Shown here: piece by piece, positions 1 through 6,721 of the stretch
How positions within the stretch are numbered: position 1 is the first letter of the stretch
Layout of the letters: every line of letters starts with the position of its first letter
Assembly: GCA_025457725.1 (NCBI GenBank)
Contig: JALOTU010000215.1
Location: forward strand, 1-8,769
Direction of reading: 5' to 3'
Source: Verrucomicrobiota bacterium
Lineage (GTDB): Bacteria > Verrucomicrobiota > Verrucomicrobiia > Limisphaerales > DSYF01
Length of the DNA: 8,769 nt
Notes under the pieces: generated by a model
Databases searched by the model: none
What the model saw: only the letters and a program-made list of their open reading frames with translations
Told to the model about the DNA's origin: nothing
Position numbers and translations under genes: made by a program

Positions 1-902
1 ACACTGTTGACGGTGAGGGTGAAGGTGCGTTGAGCGGTGAGAGCACCGTCGCTGACGGTGACGGTGATCTGCGCGGCGCCAAACTGGTTGGCCGCCGGCG
101 TCACGGTCACCGCACGATTGGCCCCGCTGCCCCCGAACACGATGTTCGCCTTGGGCACCAGGGTCAGGTTGCTCGAGTCCCCGCTGAGCGTCAACGTCCC
201 CGCCGCACTCTCCACATCCCCCACCGTGAAGCTGATCGGTCCGGCCACCGTATCCTCGTCAATGGTCTGATTGCCGATCACCGTAATCGTCGGCGCATCA
301 TTCACCGCGGTCACCGTCAGGCTGAACGCGCTGGTCACCGCGTCGGTCCCGTCACTGACACTGATGGTGATCTGCGCGCCACCAGACTGGTCGGCCGCCG
401 GCCTCACCGTCACGGTCCGATTGGCTCCGCTGCCACCGAAGCTGATGTTGGCCTCCGGCACCAAACCCGGATTGCTCGAGGCGGCACTGACAATGAGGCT
501 GCCCGCTGCTGTCTCCACATCCCCCACCGTGAAGCCCAGCGCGCTGGTCGCTCCATCCTCCGCGATGCTCTGATTGGAAATCGACGTCACCGTCGGCACA
601 TCGTTCACACTGTTGACCGTCAGCACAAACTGCCGGGTCGCGCTCAGCTCCCCGTCACTGACCGTCACAGTGATCTGTGCGCTACCCGAGGCATTGGCCA
701 CAGGGGTCAGGCTCACCGTCCGGCTGGCACCGCTGCCCCCGAACACAATGTTGCTCACCGGCACAAGCCCCGCATTGCTCGAGGCGGCGCTGAGCGTCAG
801 GCTCCCCGCCGCACTCTCCCCATCCCCCACCGTAAAGCCAATCGGACCGGCCACCCCGTCCTCGTTGATCGTCTGTCCCCCAATCACCGTGATCGTGGTG
901 TT
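1..902 (-). repeat. Three tandem ~300-bp cadherin/Ig-like coding repeats
   Basis: In coding order, the units occupy 902-606 (99 codons), 605-303 (101 codons) and 302-1 (100 complete codons, cut by the edge). Each carries the same landmarks: NQTI-EDG near the start, FTVGD, a SAASSN/SGDSSN turn, FGGSGAxR, AQIT and VSDG. By hand alignment, unit 1 and unit 3 match at 71 of 97 residues, while unit 2 matches unit 1 at 58 of 97 and unit 3 at 61 of 101. Stretches such as CTCGAGCAA and the GGTGGGGGATG segment also repeat at the DNA level, so the units could recombine or collapse in assembly. Confidence 0.85.
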
Positions 903-1235
903 GGCTGCCGGCACCGAATAGACGATCTCGTTCGAGAAATCGCTCTCCAACTGATTGGTGCCCACGGCCGTGGCGGAAAAGTAATAGGTGGTTCCGTCGA
1001 GCAGACCGCGAACGGTCAGGGTGGTTGCCGCCCCGGCGTTGGTGTAACCTGTGTAAATTCCGCTGGCGGTTCCGTAATGGAGCCGGTAGCCCGCCACTCC
1101 TGCGTCGGGACTTGGATCCCAGGCCAGCGTGACTTCCGCGGCGAAGGCAGTTGGAGAAAGCAATGCGGTTGTGGTGAGAAGAGAAAGCAGATTCCTGAGC
1201 GAAAGAATCCGGAGATACGACTTTGGGAACTTCAT
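1..1235 (-). CDS. Secreted fibronectin-III / cadherin-like repeat protein, 5' part (cut by left edge)
   Basis: Read on the minus strand, an open frame starts at ATG 1235-1233 and stays open to base 1: 411 codons plus two bases, with the C-terminus outside the window. Residues 1-33 form a signal peptide: Lys/Arg-rich start, hydrophobic stretch, then PTAFAA with cleavage near residue 32 or 33. Residues 34-108 resemble a fibronectin type III domain, with VTLAWDPSPDAGVAGYRLHY at its start and GLLDGTTYYFSATAV near its end. From residue 112 three tandem units of about 100 residues follow, each ending VSDG...LTV with NDxPT linkers, typical of cadherin/Ig-like beta-sandwich repeats. A GAGGAG lies 14 bases upstream of the ATG, far for a Shine-Dalgarno site. 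The role is probably cell-surface or extracellular adhesion or matrix, but nothing visible shows a ligand or enzyme domain. The function stays open because the C-terminus, where a sorting or catalytic domain could lie, is missing. Confidence 0.85.
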   Translation of the reverse strand, partial: MKFPKSYLRILSLRNLLSLLTTTALLSPTAFAAEVTLAWDPSPDAGVAGYRLHYGTASGIYTGYTNAGAATTLTVRGLLDGTTYYFSATAVGTNQLESDFSNEIVYSVPAANTTITVIGGQTINEDGVAGPIGFTVGDGESAAGSLTLSAASSNAGLVPVSNIVFGGSGASRTVSLTPVANASGSAQITVTVSDGELSATRQFVLTVNSVNDVPTVTSISNQSIAEDGATSALGFTVGDVETAAGSLIVSAASSNPGLVPEANISFGGSGANRTVTVRPAADQSGGAQITISVSDGTDAVTSAFSLTVTAVNDAPTITVIGNQTIDEDTVAGPISFTVGDVESAAGTLTLSGDSSNLTLVPKANIVFGGSGANRAVTVTPAANQFGAAQITVTVSDGALTAQRTFTLTVNS

Positions 1236-1756
1236 ATACTTCGTTGCAGCTCCTCTAGCTGACTCCTTGCCAACCCCCGTCGAAGTCCGGCCCAACGCCC
1301 CGGATGCGAGGTGGCGATTAATTCAAACCCTTTTGAGTGTTGAGGAAATGTGATGCCCACTCGCTTTCCACGACAGCATGCTTGCATCACCATCCTGCGG
1401 AGTCCGCCGCCCAGCTTTCTAACCCGAGCACCAGACTCGGGACACCTCGAAAGAGCGGACAATCCGGACAGCTACGGAGCAAATGCGGGCCAGAGGGATC
1501 GCACAACTTGAAGAAACACGCCTTCGCGAAACCAATGAACGCGGATGGCTCCGCTTGACCGACGCGCCTCGGCAGCCCTGGCACGCCGTGCGCCAAAACT
1601 AACTGTTACCCGAGGGGACATTGAGGGTCTGGCAATTGGTCTTGCCGTCAGCACGCAACCCTATAGTATCGCCGCCTGACGAGCATGCGGCAGTGGTGAC
1701 GGGGTCTGGTTAATTCCGGAGAGGCCCACCTGGCTGAATGCCGCTCAGCACGCAGT
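1236..1756. other. Intergenic region without a convincing gene
   Basis: About 520 bases separate the minus-strand repeat-protein start from tRNA-Leu. Small frames exist on both strands, but none has a recognisable domain, a signal peptide or a good ribosome binding site. The region should hold the divergent promoters of the repeat-protein gene and the tRNA. The only promoter-like pair I could assemble is at 1642-1669, before the tRNA. A near-perfect 15-base direct repeat lies at 1643-1657 and 1739-1754, the second copy with one extra C. I saw no strong hairpin followed by a T-run and no riboswitch that I recognise. Confidence 0.6.
1642..1669 (+). promoter_or_regulatory. Possible sigma-70-type promoter for tRNA-Leu
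   Basis: TTGCCG at 1642-1647 and TAGTAT at 1664-1669 are separated by 16 bases, each matching the consensus at four of six positions. Transcription would begin near 1676, giving about an 80-base leader before the tRNA. The -10 element overlaps an alternative TATAGT at 1662-1667, which would have too short a spacer of 14 bases. In GC-rich DNA this AT-richer patch stands out, but the match is only moderate. Confidence 0.3.
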
Positions 1757-1843
1757 GCCCACGTGGCGGAATTGGCAGACGCGCTAGATTCAGGTTCTAG
1801 TCCTTTTACCGGGGTACAGGTTCAAGTCCTGTCGTGGGCACCA
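1757..1843 (+). tRNA. tRNA-Leu (anticodon CAG)
   Basis: A complete type II tRNA folds by eye. The acceptor arm is GCCCACG (1757-1763) with CGTGGGC (1833-1839), discriminator A at 1840, and CCA encoded at 1841-1843. The anticodon stem is CTAGA (1784-1788) with TCTAG (1796-1800), and its seven-base loop TTCAGGT places anticodon CAG at 1791-1793, reading the Leu codon CUG. The T-stem is ACAGG (1816-1820) with CCTGT (1828-1832) around the loop TTCAAGT. The 15-base variable region (1801-1815) and the GG in the D-loop fit leucine tRNA. CUG is the expected major Leu codon in such a GC-rich genome. It lies 35 bases from the convergent hisF stop codon, and I saw no terminator between them. Confidence 0.96.
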
Positions 1844-1878
1844 CTCTCTTTCGTGGATATTCCTCCGGACCCCAGTCT

Positions 1879-2670
1879 TCAGGAGCAAGTGGCGGGTTCC
1901 AGCCTGACGTTGATCCCCCGGGAAGCCAGGTGCCGCTTCACGTCGCCCACGGTGAATTCGTTGAAGTGAAAGATGCTGGCGGCCAAAACCGCGTCGGCCC
2001 GGCCAGCCAGGAGAACATCCGCCATGTGGTCCAGATTGCCCGCGCCGCCACTGGCCACCACCGGCACTCCCACCGTTTCGCTCACCCGCCGGGTGATCAC
2101 CAGGTCGAAACCCTGCTTGGTGCCGTCCGCATCGATGCTGTTGAGCACGATCTCCCCCGCTCCCAGCGCCACAACCCGCCTAGCCCAATCAATCGTCTCC
2201 AATCCGGTGGCTTTCCGCCCACCGTGAGAGAACACCTCCCAACGATCCGACGCTACCTTCTTGGTGTCGATGGACACAACGATGCATTGGCTGCCAAATT
2301 TCTCGGAGCCCCCGCGGATCAGGTCGGGGGTGGCGATGGCGGAGGAGTTGATGCTCACCTTGTCCGCACCCGCCCGCAACATCACGAACATGTCGTCCAC
2401 CGTGCGAATGCCCCCACCCACGGTCAGGGGCATGAAGCACTGATCAGCCGCGCGCTCGATCACGTCCACCATGGTGGCGCGGCCATGCGCGCTGGCCGTG
2501 ATGTCGAAAAAAACCATTTCGTCGGCGCCCTGTTCGTTGTAACGCAATGCCAGCTCGACCGGGTCACCCACATTCCGCAGGCCACCTTCCTCGGCACGCC
2601 CAAACTGCACGCCCCGGGTGACCTGTCCACCATGAACATCGAGGCAGGGGATGATACGTTTAGCGATCAC
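1879..2670 (-). CDS. hisF: Imidazole glycerol phosphate synthase cyclase subunit HisF
   Basis: HisF is the (beta/alpha)8-barrel half of the cytoplasmic HisFH complex. It uses ammonia from HisH to turn PRFAR into imidazole glycerol phosphate and AICAR, linking histidine and purine synthesis. The start KRIIPCLDV carries the catalytic Asp11. The general acid/base partner is Asp135 in VVSIDTKK (Asp130 in the Thermotoga enzyme). The phosphate-binding loops are visible as VGGGIR (residues 84-89) and ASGGAGN (206-212). FFDITAS (54-60) is another family hallmark. I chose the GTG at 2670 because it gives MIAKRIIPCLD, the standard family start, and 263 residues. The frame stays open to a TTG at 2706, which would add 12 unconserved residues. 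Neither start has a clear Shine-Dalgarno site. The gene stands alone here, without hisA, hisH or hisI, and diverges from the envelope block. Confidence 0.95.
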   Translation of the reverse strand: MIAKRIIPCLDVHGGQVTRGVQFGRAEEGGLRNVGDPVELALRYNEQGADEMVFFDITASAHGRATMVDVIERAADQCFMPLTVGGGIRTVDDMFVMLRAGADKVSINSSAIATPDLIRGGSEKFGSQCIVVSIDTKKVASDRWEVFSHGGRKATGLETIDWARRVVALGAGEIVLNSIDADGTKQGFDLVITRRVSETVGVPVVASGGAGNLDHMADVLLAGRADAVLAASIFHFNEFTVGDVKRHLASRGINVRLEPATCS

Positions 2671-2796
2671 GGCGAAAGTGTGGCGAATGTCGCCCCCATC
2701 CCGCAATAGCCGGATGTAATGGTGTCAGGCCCGGCACGATCACGAGCGGCCGTTTCCCGAGTTGACTTTTCAGCCATCTGCATCCATGGAAAGCCC

Positions 2797-4383
2797 ATGC
2801 TGGTTCACAGAATCCCTTCGGATCCGAGACGCGGCCCCGTCTGCAACGCCGGCCTGTTCGCCGCCCTAGCGCTCCTGGGTCTGGCGTGGACCCCTTCCTG
2901 CGGCGCCCAGACCAAGACCAACGCCGACACCATCAAGGTGGCGGTGTTCGCGGACAATCGAGCCGGGGCGGACTTCGACAGCAGTGTCCCCGTACTGGAG
3001 GATTTTCTCGCCAGCCGCATGGCCGGAGCCCAGATGCAGGTGCTGTCGCGGGAGGTGATTCTCAATTCGCTGAAGGACTTTGCCGCCGGCAGCAGCTCGG
3101 GCGCCGACACCCCGGGCCAGCAAATGGACCGGCTGCTCAGCGACAGCACCTCCGCCCTCCGACTGGCGCAGAATCTGGACGCCGATTACGTGCTCCTGGC
3201 GTCCATCAACAGCTTTGGCAAGGAGAGTCGCACGTTCACTGGCGATGGGGTCAAAACCGTCAACGATATCTACCGGTTGCGGGTGAGCTACCGCCTGGCT
3301 GAAGCGGCACGAGGGGGCGAGGTCGGCGGCGGCACACTGGTCGCCACGAAAACACTCCGTCAATCGGCCGGATTGCAGGTGGAGAGTTCGGACATTTTGA
3401 ACCAACTGCTGGATGAAGCCGCCGAGAGGATGGCCTCCAGCCTCTTGGCGAAGGCGTCCTCGCTGGGATCCGTGGCCATCGATTCCTCGCGTGTGAAGGT
3501 CACCCTGCAATGCAGCATCGCGGATTTCGCCAAGTTGCCAAACGTCGGGCTGACGGAGAACAACGAAGTGGTGCTCGGCGAAGGGAACGCACGGACCCAG
3601 GTCACGGATGTCAGTGTGGAAATCAACGGCATCACCGTCGGGTCCGCGCCGTCCCAGCTGGAGGTCCCGCCGGGATTGAACAAGTTGCGGCTCACGCGCG
3701 AGGGTTTCAAACCGTTCGAGCGCACGGTCAATTTCTATGACGGACAGACCCTGACGGTGGCCCTGCAGATGTCGGACGCGGGGTATGCCCGCTGGAAAGA
3801 TGTGGTGGCCGCCTATACCGGGCTGGAAAACAATCGTAAACTGACAGACGCGGAAGTGGAGGTCCTGCAAGGCTACGCCCAGATGCTGCGCCAAAGCGGC
3901 ATCAAGGTGGACACCGATGAAGGTCACTGGACAGCTGACATCCGTTGCCGCGAGCCTCCTGCTCAGCGTGGTGCCCGGCACGGCACAAAGCGGGAAGGCG
4001 ACTCTGGCGGTTTCCACCATCCAGCCGCTGCCTGCCTTGTCCGCGGCGATGGCGGCCTCAGGAAAGGCCAATTCACTTTCGCGCGTCGTCGAGGCCTACG
4101 ACAGCCAGCTGATGGATCGCCTCAACGCCGGCCGGAAGTTCGAGATCGTCGGCCGCAGCGACTTGCCCTCCATCGTCCGGGAGCAGGAGTTGGCGGGCTC
4201 AGGCAATGTGGCCACCGGCGACCCCAACGCCGCGCAGCCAGGAAAGCTCGCCGGGGCCAGGTACCTGTTGGTTGCAACCGTGGACGATTTCGACGACACG
4301 ACTTCGAAGATCGAGTTGCCCAATCTGGACAAGGTGGCGCTGAAACGGAAGATCCGCCTGTCCACCACCGCCAAAATCTATGA
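2797..4383 (+). CDS. CsgG-fold protein with PEGA domain; 3' end doubtful
   Basis: The ATG at 2797 precedes a signal peptide (hydrophobic residues 19-31, then WTPSCGAQ). A longer start at 2719 only adds 26 non-signal-like residues. Residues 45-215 look like the alpha/beta domain shared by CsgG and LpoB: IKVAVFADN, then LASRMAGAQMQVLSRE, then AQNLDADYVLLASINSFG. Residues 269-325 are a PEGA domain (VSVEINGITVGSAPSQLEVP, then GFKPFERTV), a small beta domain common in surface proteins. Residues 329-372 form a charged helical tail. Sensible sequence ends near residue 374. Beyond that the frame runs out of phase through the next gene to TGA 4381-4383, giving 528 residues with an Arg/Gly/Gln/Pro-rich end that looks like an artefact. 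The real protein is probably about 375 residues. Cys35 is not in a good lipobox, so I call it periplasmic rather than lipidated. Its role is unknown, but its neighbours point to the envelope. Confidence 0.75.
   Translation: MLVHRIPSDPRRGPVCNAGLFAALALLGLAWTPSCGAQTKTNADTIKVAVFADNRAGADFDSSVPVLEDFLASRMAGAQMQVLSREVILNSLKDFAAGSSSGADTPGQQMDRLLSDSTSALRLAQNLDADYVLLASINSFGKESRTFTGDGVKTVNDIYRLRVSYRLAEAARGGEVGGGTLVATKTLRQSAGLQVESSDILNQLLDEAAERMASSLLAKASSLGSVAIDSSRVKVTLQCSIADFAKLPNVGLTENNEVVLGEGNARTQVTDVSVEINGITVGSAPSQLEVPPGLNKLRLTREGFKPFERTVNFYDGQTLTVALQMSDAGYARWKDVVAAYTGLENNRKLTDAEVEVLQGYAQMLRQSGIKVDTDEGHWTADIRCREPPAQRGARHGTKREGDSGGFHHPAAACLVRGDGGLRKGQFTFARRRGLRQPADGSPQRRPEVRDRRPQRLALHRPGAGVGGLRQCGHRRPQRRAARKARRGQVPVGCNRGRFRRHDFEDRVAQSGQGGAETEDPPVHHRQNL
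3904..3910 (+). promoter_or_regulatory. Ribosome binding site of the second CsgG-like gene
   Basis: AAGGTGG lies six bases upstream of the ATG at 3917. It differs by one base from AAGGAGG and is the best Shine-Dalgarno match in the block. It supports 3917 as a true start inside the continuing frame of the preceding gene, and so argues that the 467-base overlap is not real coding in both frames. Confidence 0.6.
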
Positions 4384-4822
4384 TGCCGGCACCGGGAGCC
4401 TGCTGGAGTCCACCTCCGTTCAACTGGAGCAAACCGATGACCGCATGGACCCCGCCGTGCTCCAGCGGAATGCCGAACCCTCGGACGCCCTCCTGCTGGA
4501 AATCACCCGCGCGGCAGCCCAGGAAATCGCCACCCGCGTCGCCGACCTCGTGTTCCCGGTTCGAGTGCTCGCCAGGCGGGAAACCCAGGTCACCATTAAT
4601 CGCGGCGCCGGCGCCGGCGTCGAAAGCGGCCAACTCTTCAATGTCTTTGCCGAAGGGGAGGAATTGGTGGATCCGGACACCCTCGAGGTGCTGGGACGGG
4701 AGGAAATCCTGATTGGCAAAGTTCGCGTCATCAGCGTTCAACCCAGGCTGTCCACCGCCCTCATTGTCGAGGATTTTGGCATCGACAAAGGCGCGGTGCT
4801 GCGGCCCGCCACGGGCGACTAA
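3917..4822 (+). CDS. CsgG-like periplasmic protein with FlgT-type C-terminal domain
   Basis: A 301-residue protein with a signal peptide at residues 1-23 (hydrophobic SVAASLLLSVVP, then GTAQ). Residues 28-213 resemble the CsgG family fold: VVEAYDSQLMDRLNAGRKFE followed by IVGRSDLPSIVREQEL, then AGARYLLVATVDDF, then a strand pair and a long helix AAAQEIATRVAD. Residues 221-296 match the style of the small C-terminal beta domain of FlgT-like proteins: INRGAGAGVESGQLFNVF, GEELVDPDT, IGKVRV and the final KGAVLR. CsgG of E. coli is a lipoprotein pore for curli export. This protein lacks a lipobox Cys, so a soluble or peripheral periplasmic role is more likely, and pore formation cannot be claimed. 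The start is backed by AAGGTGG six bases upstream and by an ATGA at the start codon. The next gene follows after 27 bases. Confidence 0.85.
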   Translation: MKVTGQLTSVAASLLLSVVPGTAQSGKATLAVSTIQPLPALSAAMAASGKANSLSRVVEAYDSQLMDRLNAGRKFEIVGRSDLPSIVREQELAGSGNVATGDPNAAQPGKLAGARYLLVATVDDFDDTTSKIELPNLDKVALKRKIRLSTTAKIYDAGTGSLLESTSVQLEQTDDRMDPAVLQRNAEPSDALLLEITRAAAQEIATRVADLVFPVRVLARRETQVTINRGAGAGVESGQLFNVFAEGEELVDPDTLEVLGREEILIGKVRVISVQPRLSTALIVEDFGIDKGAVLRPATGD

Positions 4823-4849
4823 ACCTCCTCCCCCGCGATCGGAAATCAC

Positions 4850-6271
4850 ATGGCCGGACTCCGAATCAGGATGCGGAGCGGGTGTCTCCTGGCTTGCTTG
4901 CCGGTGCTGTTGTGTCTGGCGGGGACCGGCTGCAAAACCTACCGGGACCAGGCCATGTCCATGCGCACGGCGTGGGATCAAGGACAATACGAGGAGGCCG
5001 CCACACAGTTTGAGAAGCGGGCCAGGAAGAAGGACGGGACCAAGGACGGCGTGATCTGGCATCTCGAGGCCGGCACGGCGCTGCGGGCGGTTGGCAGGTA
5101 TCAGGCAAGCAACGAACACTTTGACGAGGCCGCTCAGCAGATTGAGGACTACCAGCAGAAGGCCCAAGTGCGCGTCACCAGCGAGGCGGGCGCCATCCTC
5201 TCGAACCAGCAGAGCCTCCCCTACGAAGGACGCCCCTACGACCTGATCATGCTCCACACGTACAAGGCCTTGAACTACCTCGCCCTGGGTGAGATCGAAA
5301 AGGCCCGACCCGAGCTCATCCGCGCCTATCAATGCCAACAGGAGGCGGTGACGGAAAACGCCCGGCGAATCGAGAAAGCCCGGGAGGAGGAACAGGAAAG
5401 CCAGCAACGCGAACAGGTTGAACGGGCCAGGCAGGACGCGGAGTTTTCCAGACAGCTGGAGGAAACGACCGCCAATCTTGAAGGCTTCACGGTGTATGCC
5501 GACTATGTGAATCCGTTCACGGTGTTCCTCGACGGAATCTATTTTCTGCATGCCGGGGCGGGCAGTTCCGATCGTGAGCGCGCCACCAAGTCCCTGAACC
5601 GCGTGATCGAAGTGACCGGAGAAAACACCGCCATCCGCGCGGCCCTGGAGGAACTGGCGAATCCGTCCACCTTCAACCCCCAAGCCCCCATCACCTACGT
5701 GATCTTCGAAACCGGCCGCGCCGCCACCCGCGACCAGGTGCGCATCGATGTTCCCATCATCATCGCCGATGTGTCCTACGTCGGGGCGGCCTTCCCCAAG
5801 ATCGAGGCCCACGAGAATTACCTCCCGAGCCTTTCGGTCAGCGGGGCAGACGTCCAGGGGAACACCGAAACCATCGCCAACATGGATTCCATCATCGTGC
5901 TGGACTTCAAGAACGAGTGGCCGGCCATTCTGACCAAGACGTTGATCTCCGCCGTGGCGAAGGGGGCGTCGGCTTATGGCATCAATTCCATGGCGCGCCA
6001 GCAAAGCGACTGGGGCGGACTGATCGCACGCATCGGCACCGCGATCTACCAGGCGGCGGTGAACATTGCCGACACCCGGTCCTGGACCACGCTGCCCAAG
6101 GAATTTCAAGTTTTCCGATGTCCCACCCCGAAAAACCGCCGGCTGGAGATCTCCGGCGGATTCGGGCAGCAGGCGGAGGTGACCCTTGTGGACGGTATCG
6201 TGAACGTGGTATATGTTCGCAGCGTTAGCACGACCAGTCCGCTGTTGGTCAGCCAATTCATCCTAAAATGA
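4850..6271 (+). CDS. COG3014-family TPR lipoprotein
   Basis: 473 residues. The N-terminus is basic, then hydrophobic (12-25), then GTGC with Cys28 as the likely lipidated residue. The lipobox is imperfect because Gly occupies -3. Residues 35-165 contain TPR-like helices (WDQGQYEEAATQFEKRA, LEAGTALRAVGRYQASNEHF, ALNYLALGEIEKARPELIRA). Residues 165-210 are a highly charged Glu/Arg/Gln stretch, probably coiled coil. The C-terminal half carries features I associate with COG3014: YVNPFTVFLDGIYFL (219-233), YVIFETGRA, VPIIIADVSYVGAAFP (301-316) and ADTRSWTTLP (407-416). The biochemical function of the family is unknown; in some gammaproteobacteria it sits beside ycfL and lpoB, as here. The start at 4850 has only a weak GGAAA upstream. 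ATG 4871 is an alternative that keeps the signal sequence. Its stop overlaps the next start as ATGA. Confidence 0.85.
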   Translation: MAGLRIRMRSGCLLACLPVLLCLAGTGCKTYRDQAMSMRTAWDQGQYEEAATQFEKRARKKDGTKDGVIWHLEAGTALRAVGRYQASNEHFDEAAQQIEDYQQKAQVRVTSEAGAILSNQQSLPYEGRPYDLIMLHTYKALNYLALGEIEKARPELIRAYQCQQEAVTENARRIEKAREEEQESQQREQVERARQDAEFSRQLEETTANLEGFTVYADYVNPFTVFLDGIYFLHAGAGSSDRERATKSLNRVIEVTGENTAIRAALEELANPSTFNPQAPITYVIFETGRAATRDQVRIDVPIIIADVSYVGAAFPKIEAHENYLPSLSVSGADVQGNTETIANMDSIIVLDFKNEWPAILTKTLISAVAKGASAYGINSMARQQSDWGGLIARIGTAIYQAAVNIADTRSWTTLPKEFQVFRCPTPKNRRLEISGGFGQQAEVTLVDGIVNVVYVRSVSTTSPLLVSQFILK

Positions 6272-6705
6272 AGACAACCACAACTCTGACCCTCCTCTTC
6301 CTGGTTGCCACCGCGCTGATGGCGGTAACAGGCTGCCGATCCACCGCCGTCAACACGGTCGCACCCGCCGACAAGGCGGGCCAGACCCAGATGATCTCCG
6401 ACGAACGGGTGCTGACCGACCAGACACTCAACAACATCGTGCGAATCGTCGGGGTGAACACGACCACCGGCGCCGAGGGTTTTCTGAAGGTGCAGGTGCA
6501 GGTGCAGAACCGCACCCGCAAGGCACGCTCCTTCAGCTACCGCGTGGAGTGGTTCGATGAGAATGGAATGATCATCGATCTCCCCACCGCCGTGGCGCGA
6601 CCGCGGACCATCGAGGCGCAGGAACAGATCGCCATCACGGCCACCGCCCCGACACCGCGCGCGAAGGATTTCCGGATGAAATTCATTGAACCCACAACGA
6701 AGTAG
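6268..6705 (+). CDS. ycfL: YcfL-family lipoprotein (DUF1425)
   Basis: 145 residues. A short signal (residues 1-22) ends in the lipobox VTGC, with Cys23 as the lipidation site. The remainder is a single beta-rich domain whose core (residues 73-103: FLKVQVQVQNRTRK, then FSYRVEWFDENGMII) is the pattern I recognise for YcfL/COG5633. E. coli ycfL lies directly upstream of lpoB, the same order as here. Its molecular role is not established. Beta-sandwich lipoproteins of this size usually act as accessory factors at the outer membrane. The ATG overlaps the preceding stop (ATGA at 6268-6271) and has no Shine-Dalgarno site of its own, so translation is probably coupled. The next gene begins 16 bases after the stop. 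Confidence 0.85.
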   Translation: MKTTTTLTLLFLVATALMAVTGCRSTAVNTVAPADKAGQTQMISDERVLTDQTLNNIVRIVGVNTTTGAEGFLKVQVQVQNRTRKARSFSYRVEWFDENGMIIDLPTAVARPRTIEAQEQIAITATAPTPRAKDFRMKFIEPTTK

Positions 6706-6721
6706 GACGAATCGATCAACC

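Noticed and set aside
30..1262. Long plus-strand open frame (410 codons) across the repeat-protein region
   Set aside because: It is antisense to a clear signal-peptide/fibronectin-III/repeat protein. Its product is Arg/His-rich without a domain, and its periodicity mirrors the minus-strand repeats.
1232..1462. 76-codon minus-strand frame whose stop overlaps the repeat-protein ATG as ATGA
   Set aside because: The arrangement is suggestive of coupling, but the product has no recognisable feature and no clear ribosome binding site. The single coincidence is not enough.
1763..1969. Short plus-strand frame covering tRNA-Leu
   Set aside because: The sequence folds as a complete tRNA; the frame is incidental and continues into antisense hisF.
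1834..2709. Plus-strand open frame of 291 codons across hisF
   Set aside because: The minus strand encodes a full-length HisF with catalytic residues; the plus frame is a shadow rich in His and Pro.
2762..2790. TTGACT as a -35 element upstream of the first envelope gene
   Set aside because: No acceptable -10 hexamer lies 16-18 bases downstream, and a transcript from there would begin at or after the chosen start codon.
2866..4071. Minus-strand open frame of 401 codons
   Set aside because: Antisense to the PEGA/CsgG-fold gene; low-complexity product, no recognisable motif and no ribosome binding site.
4199..6256. Minus-strand open frame of 685 codons
   Set aside because: It lies antisense to the CsgG-like and COG3014 genes, both of which have family motifs and signal peptides. 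Such antisense frames are common in GC-rich coding DNA with GC-rich third positions.
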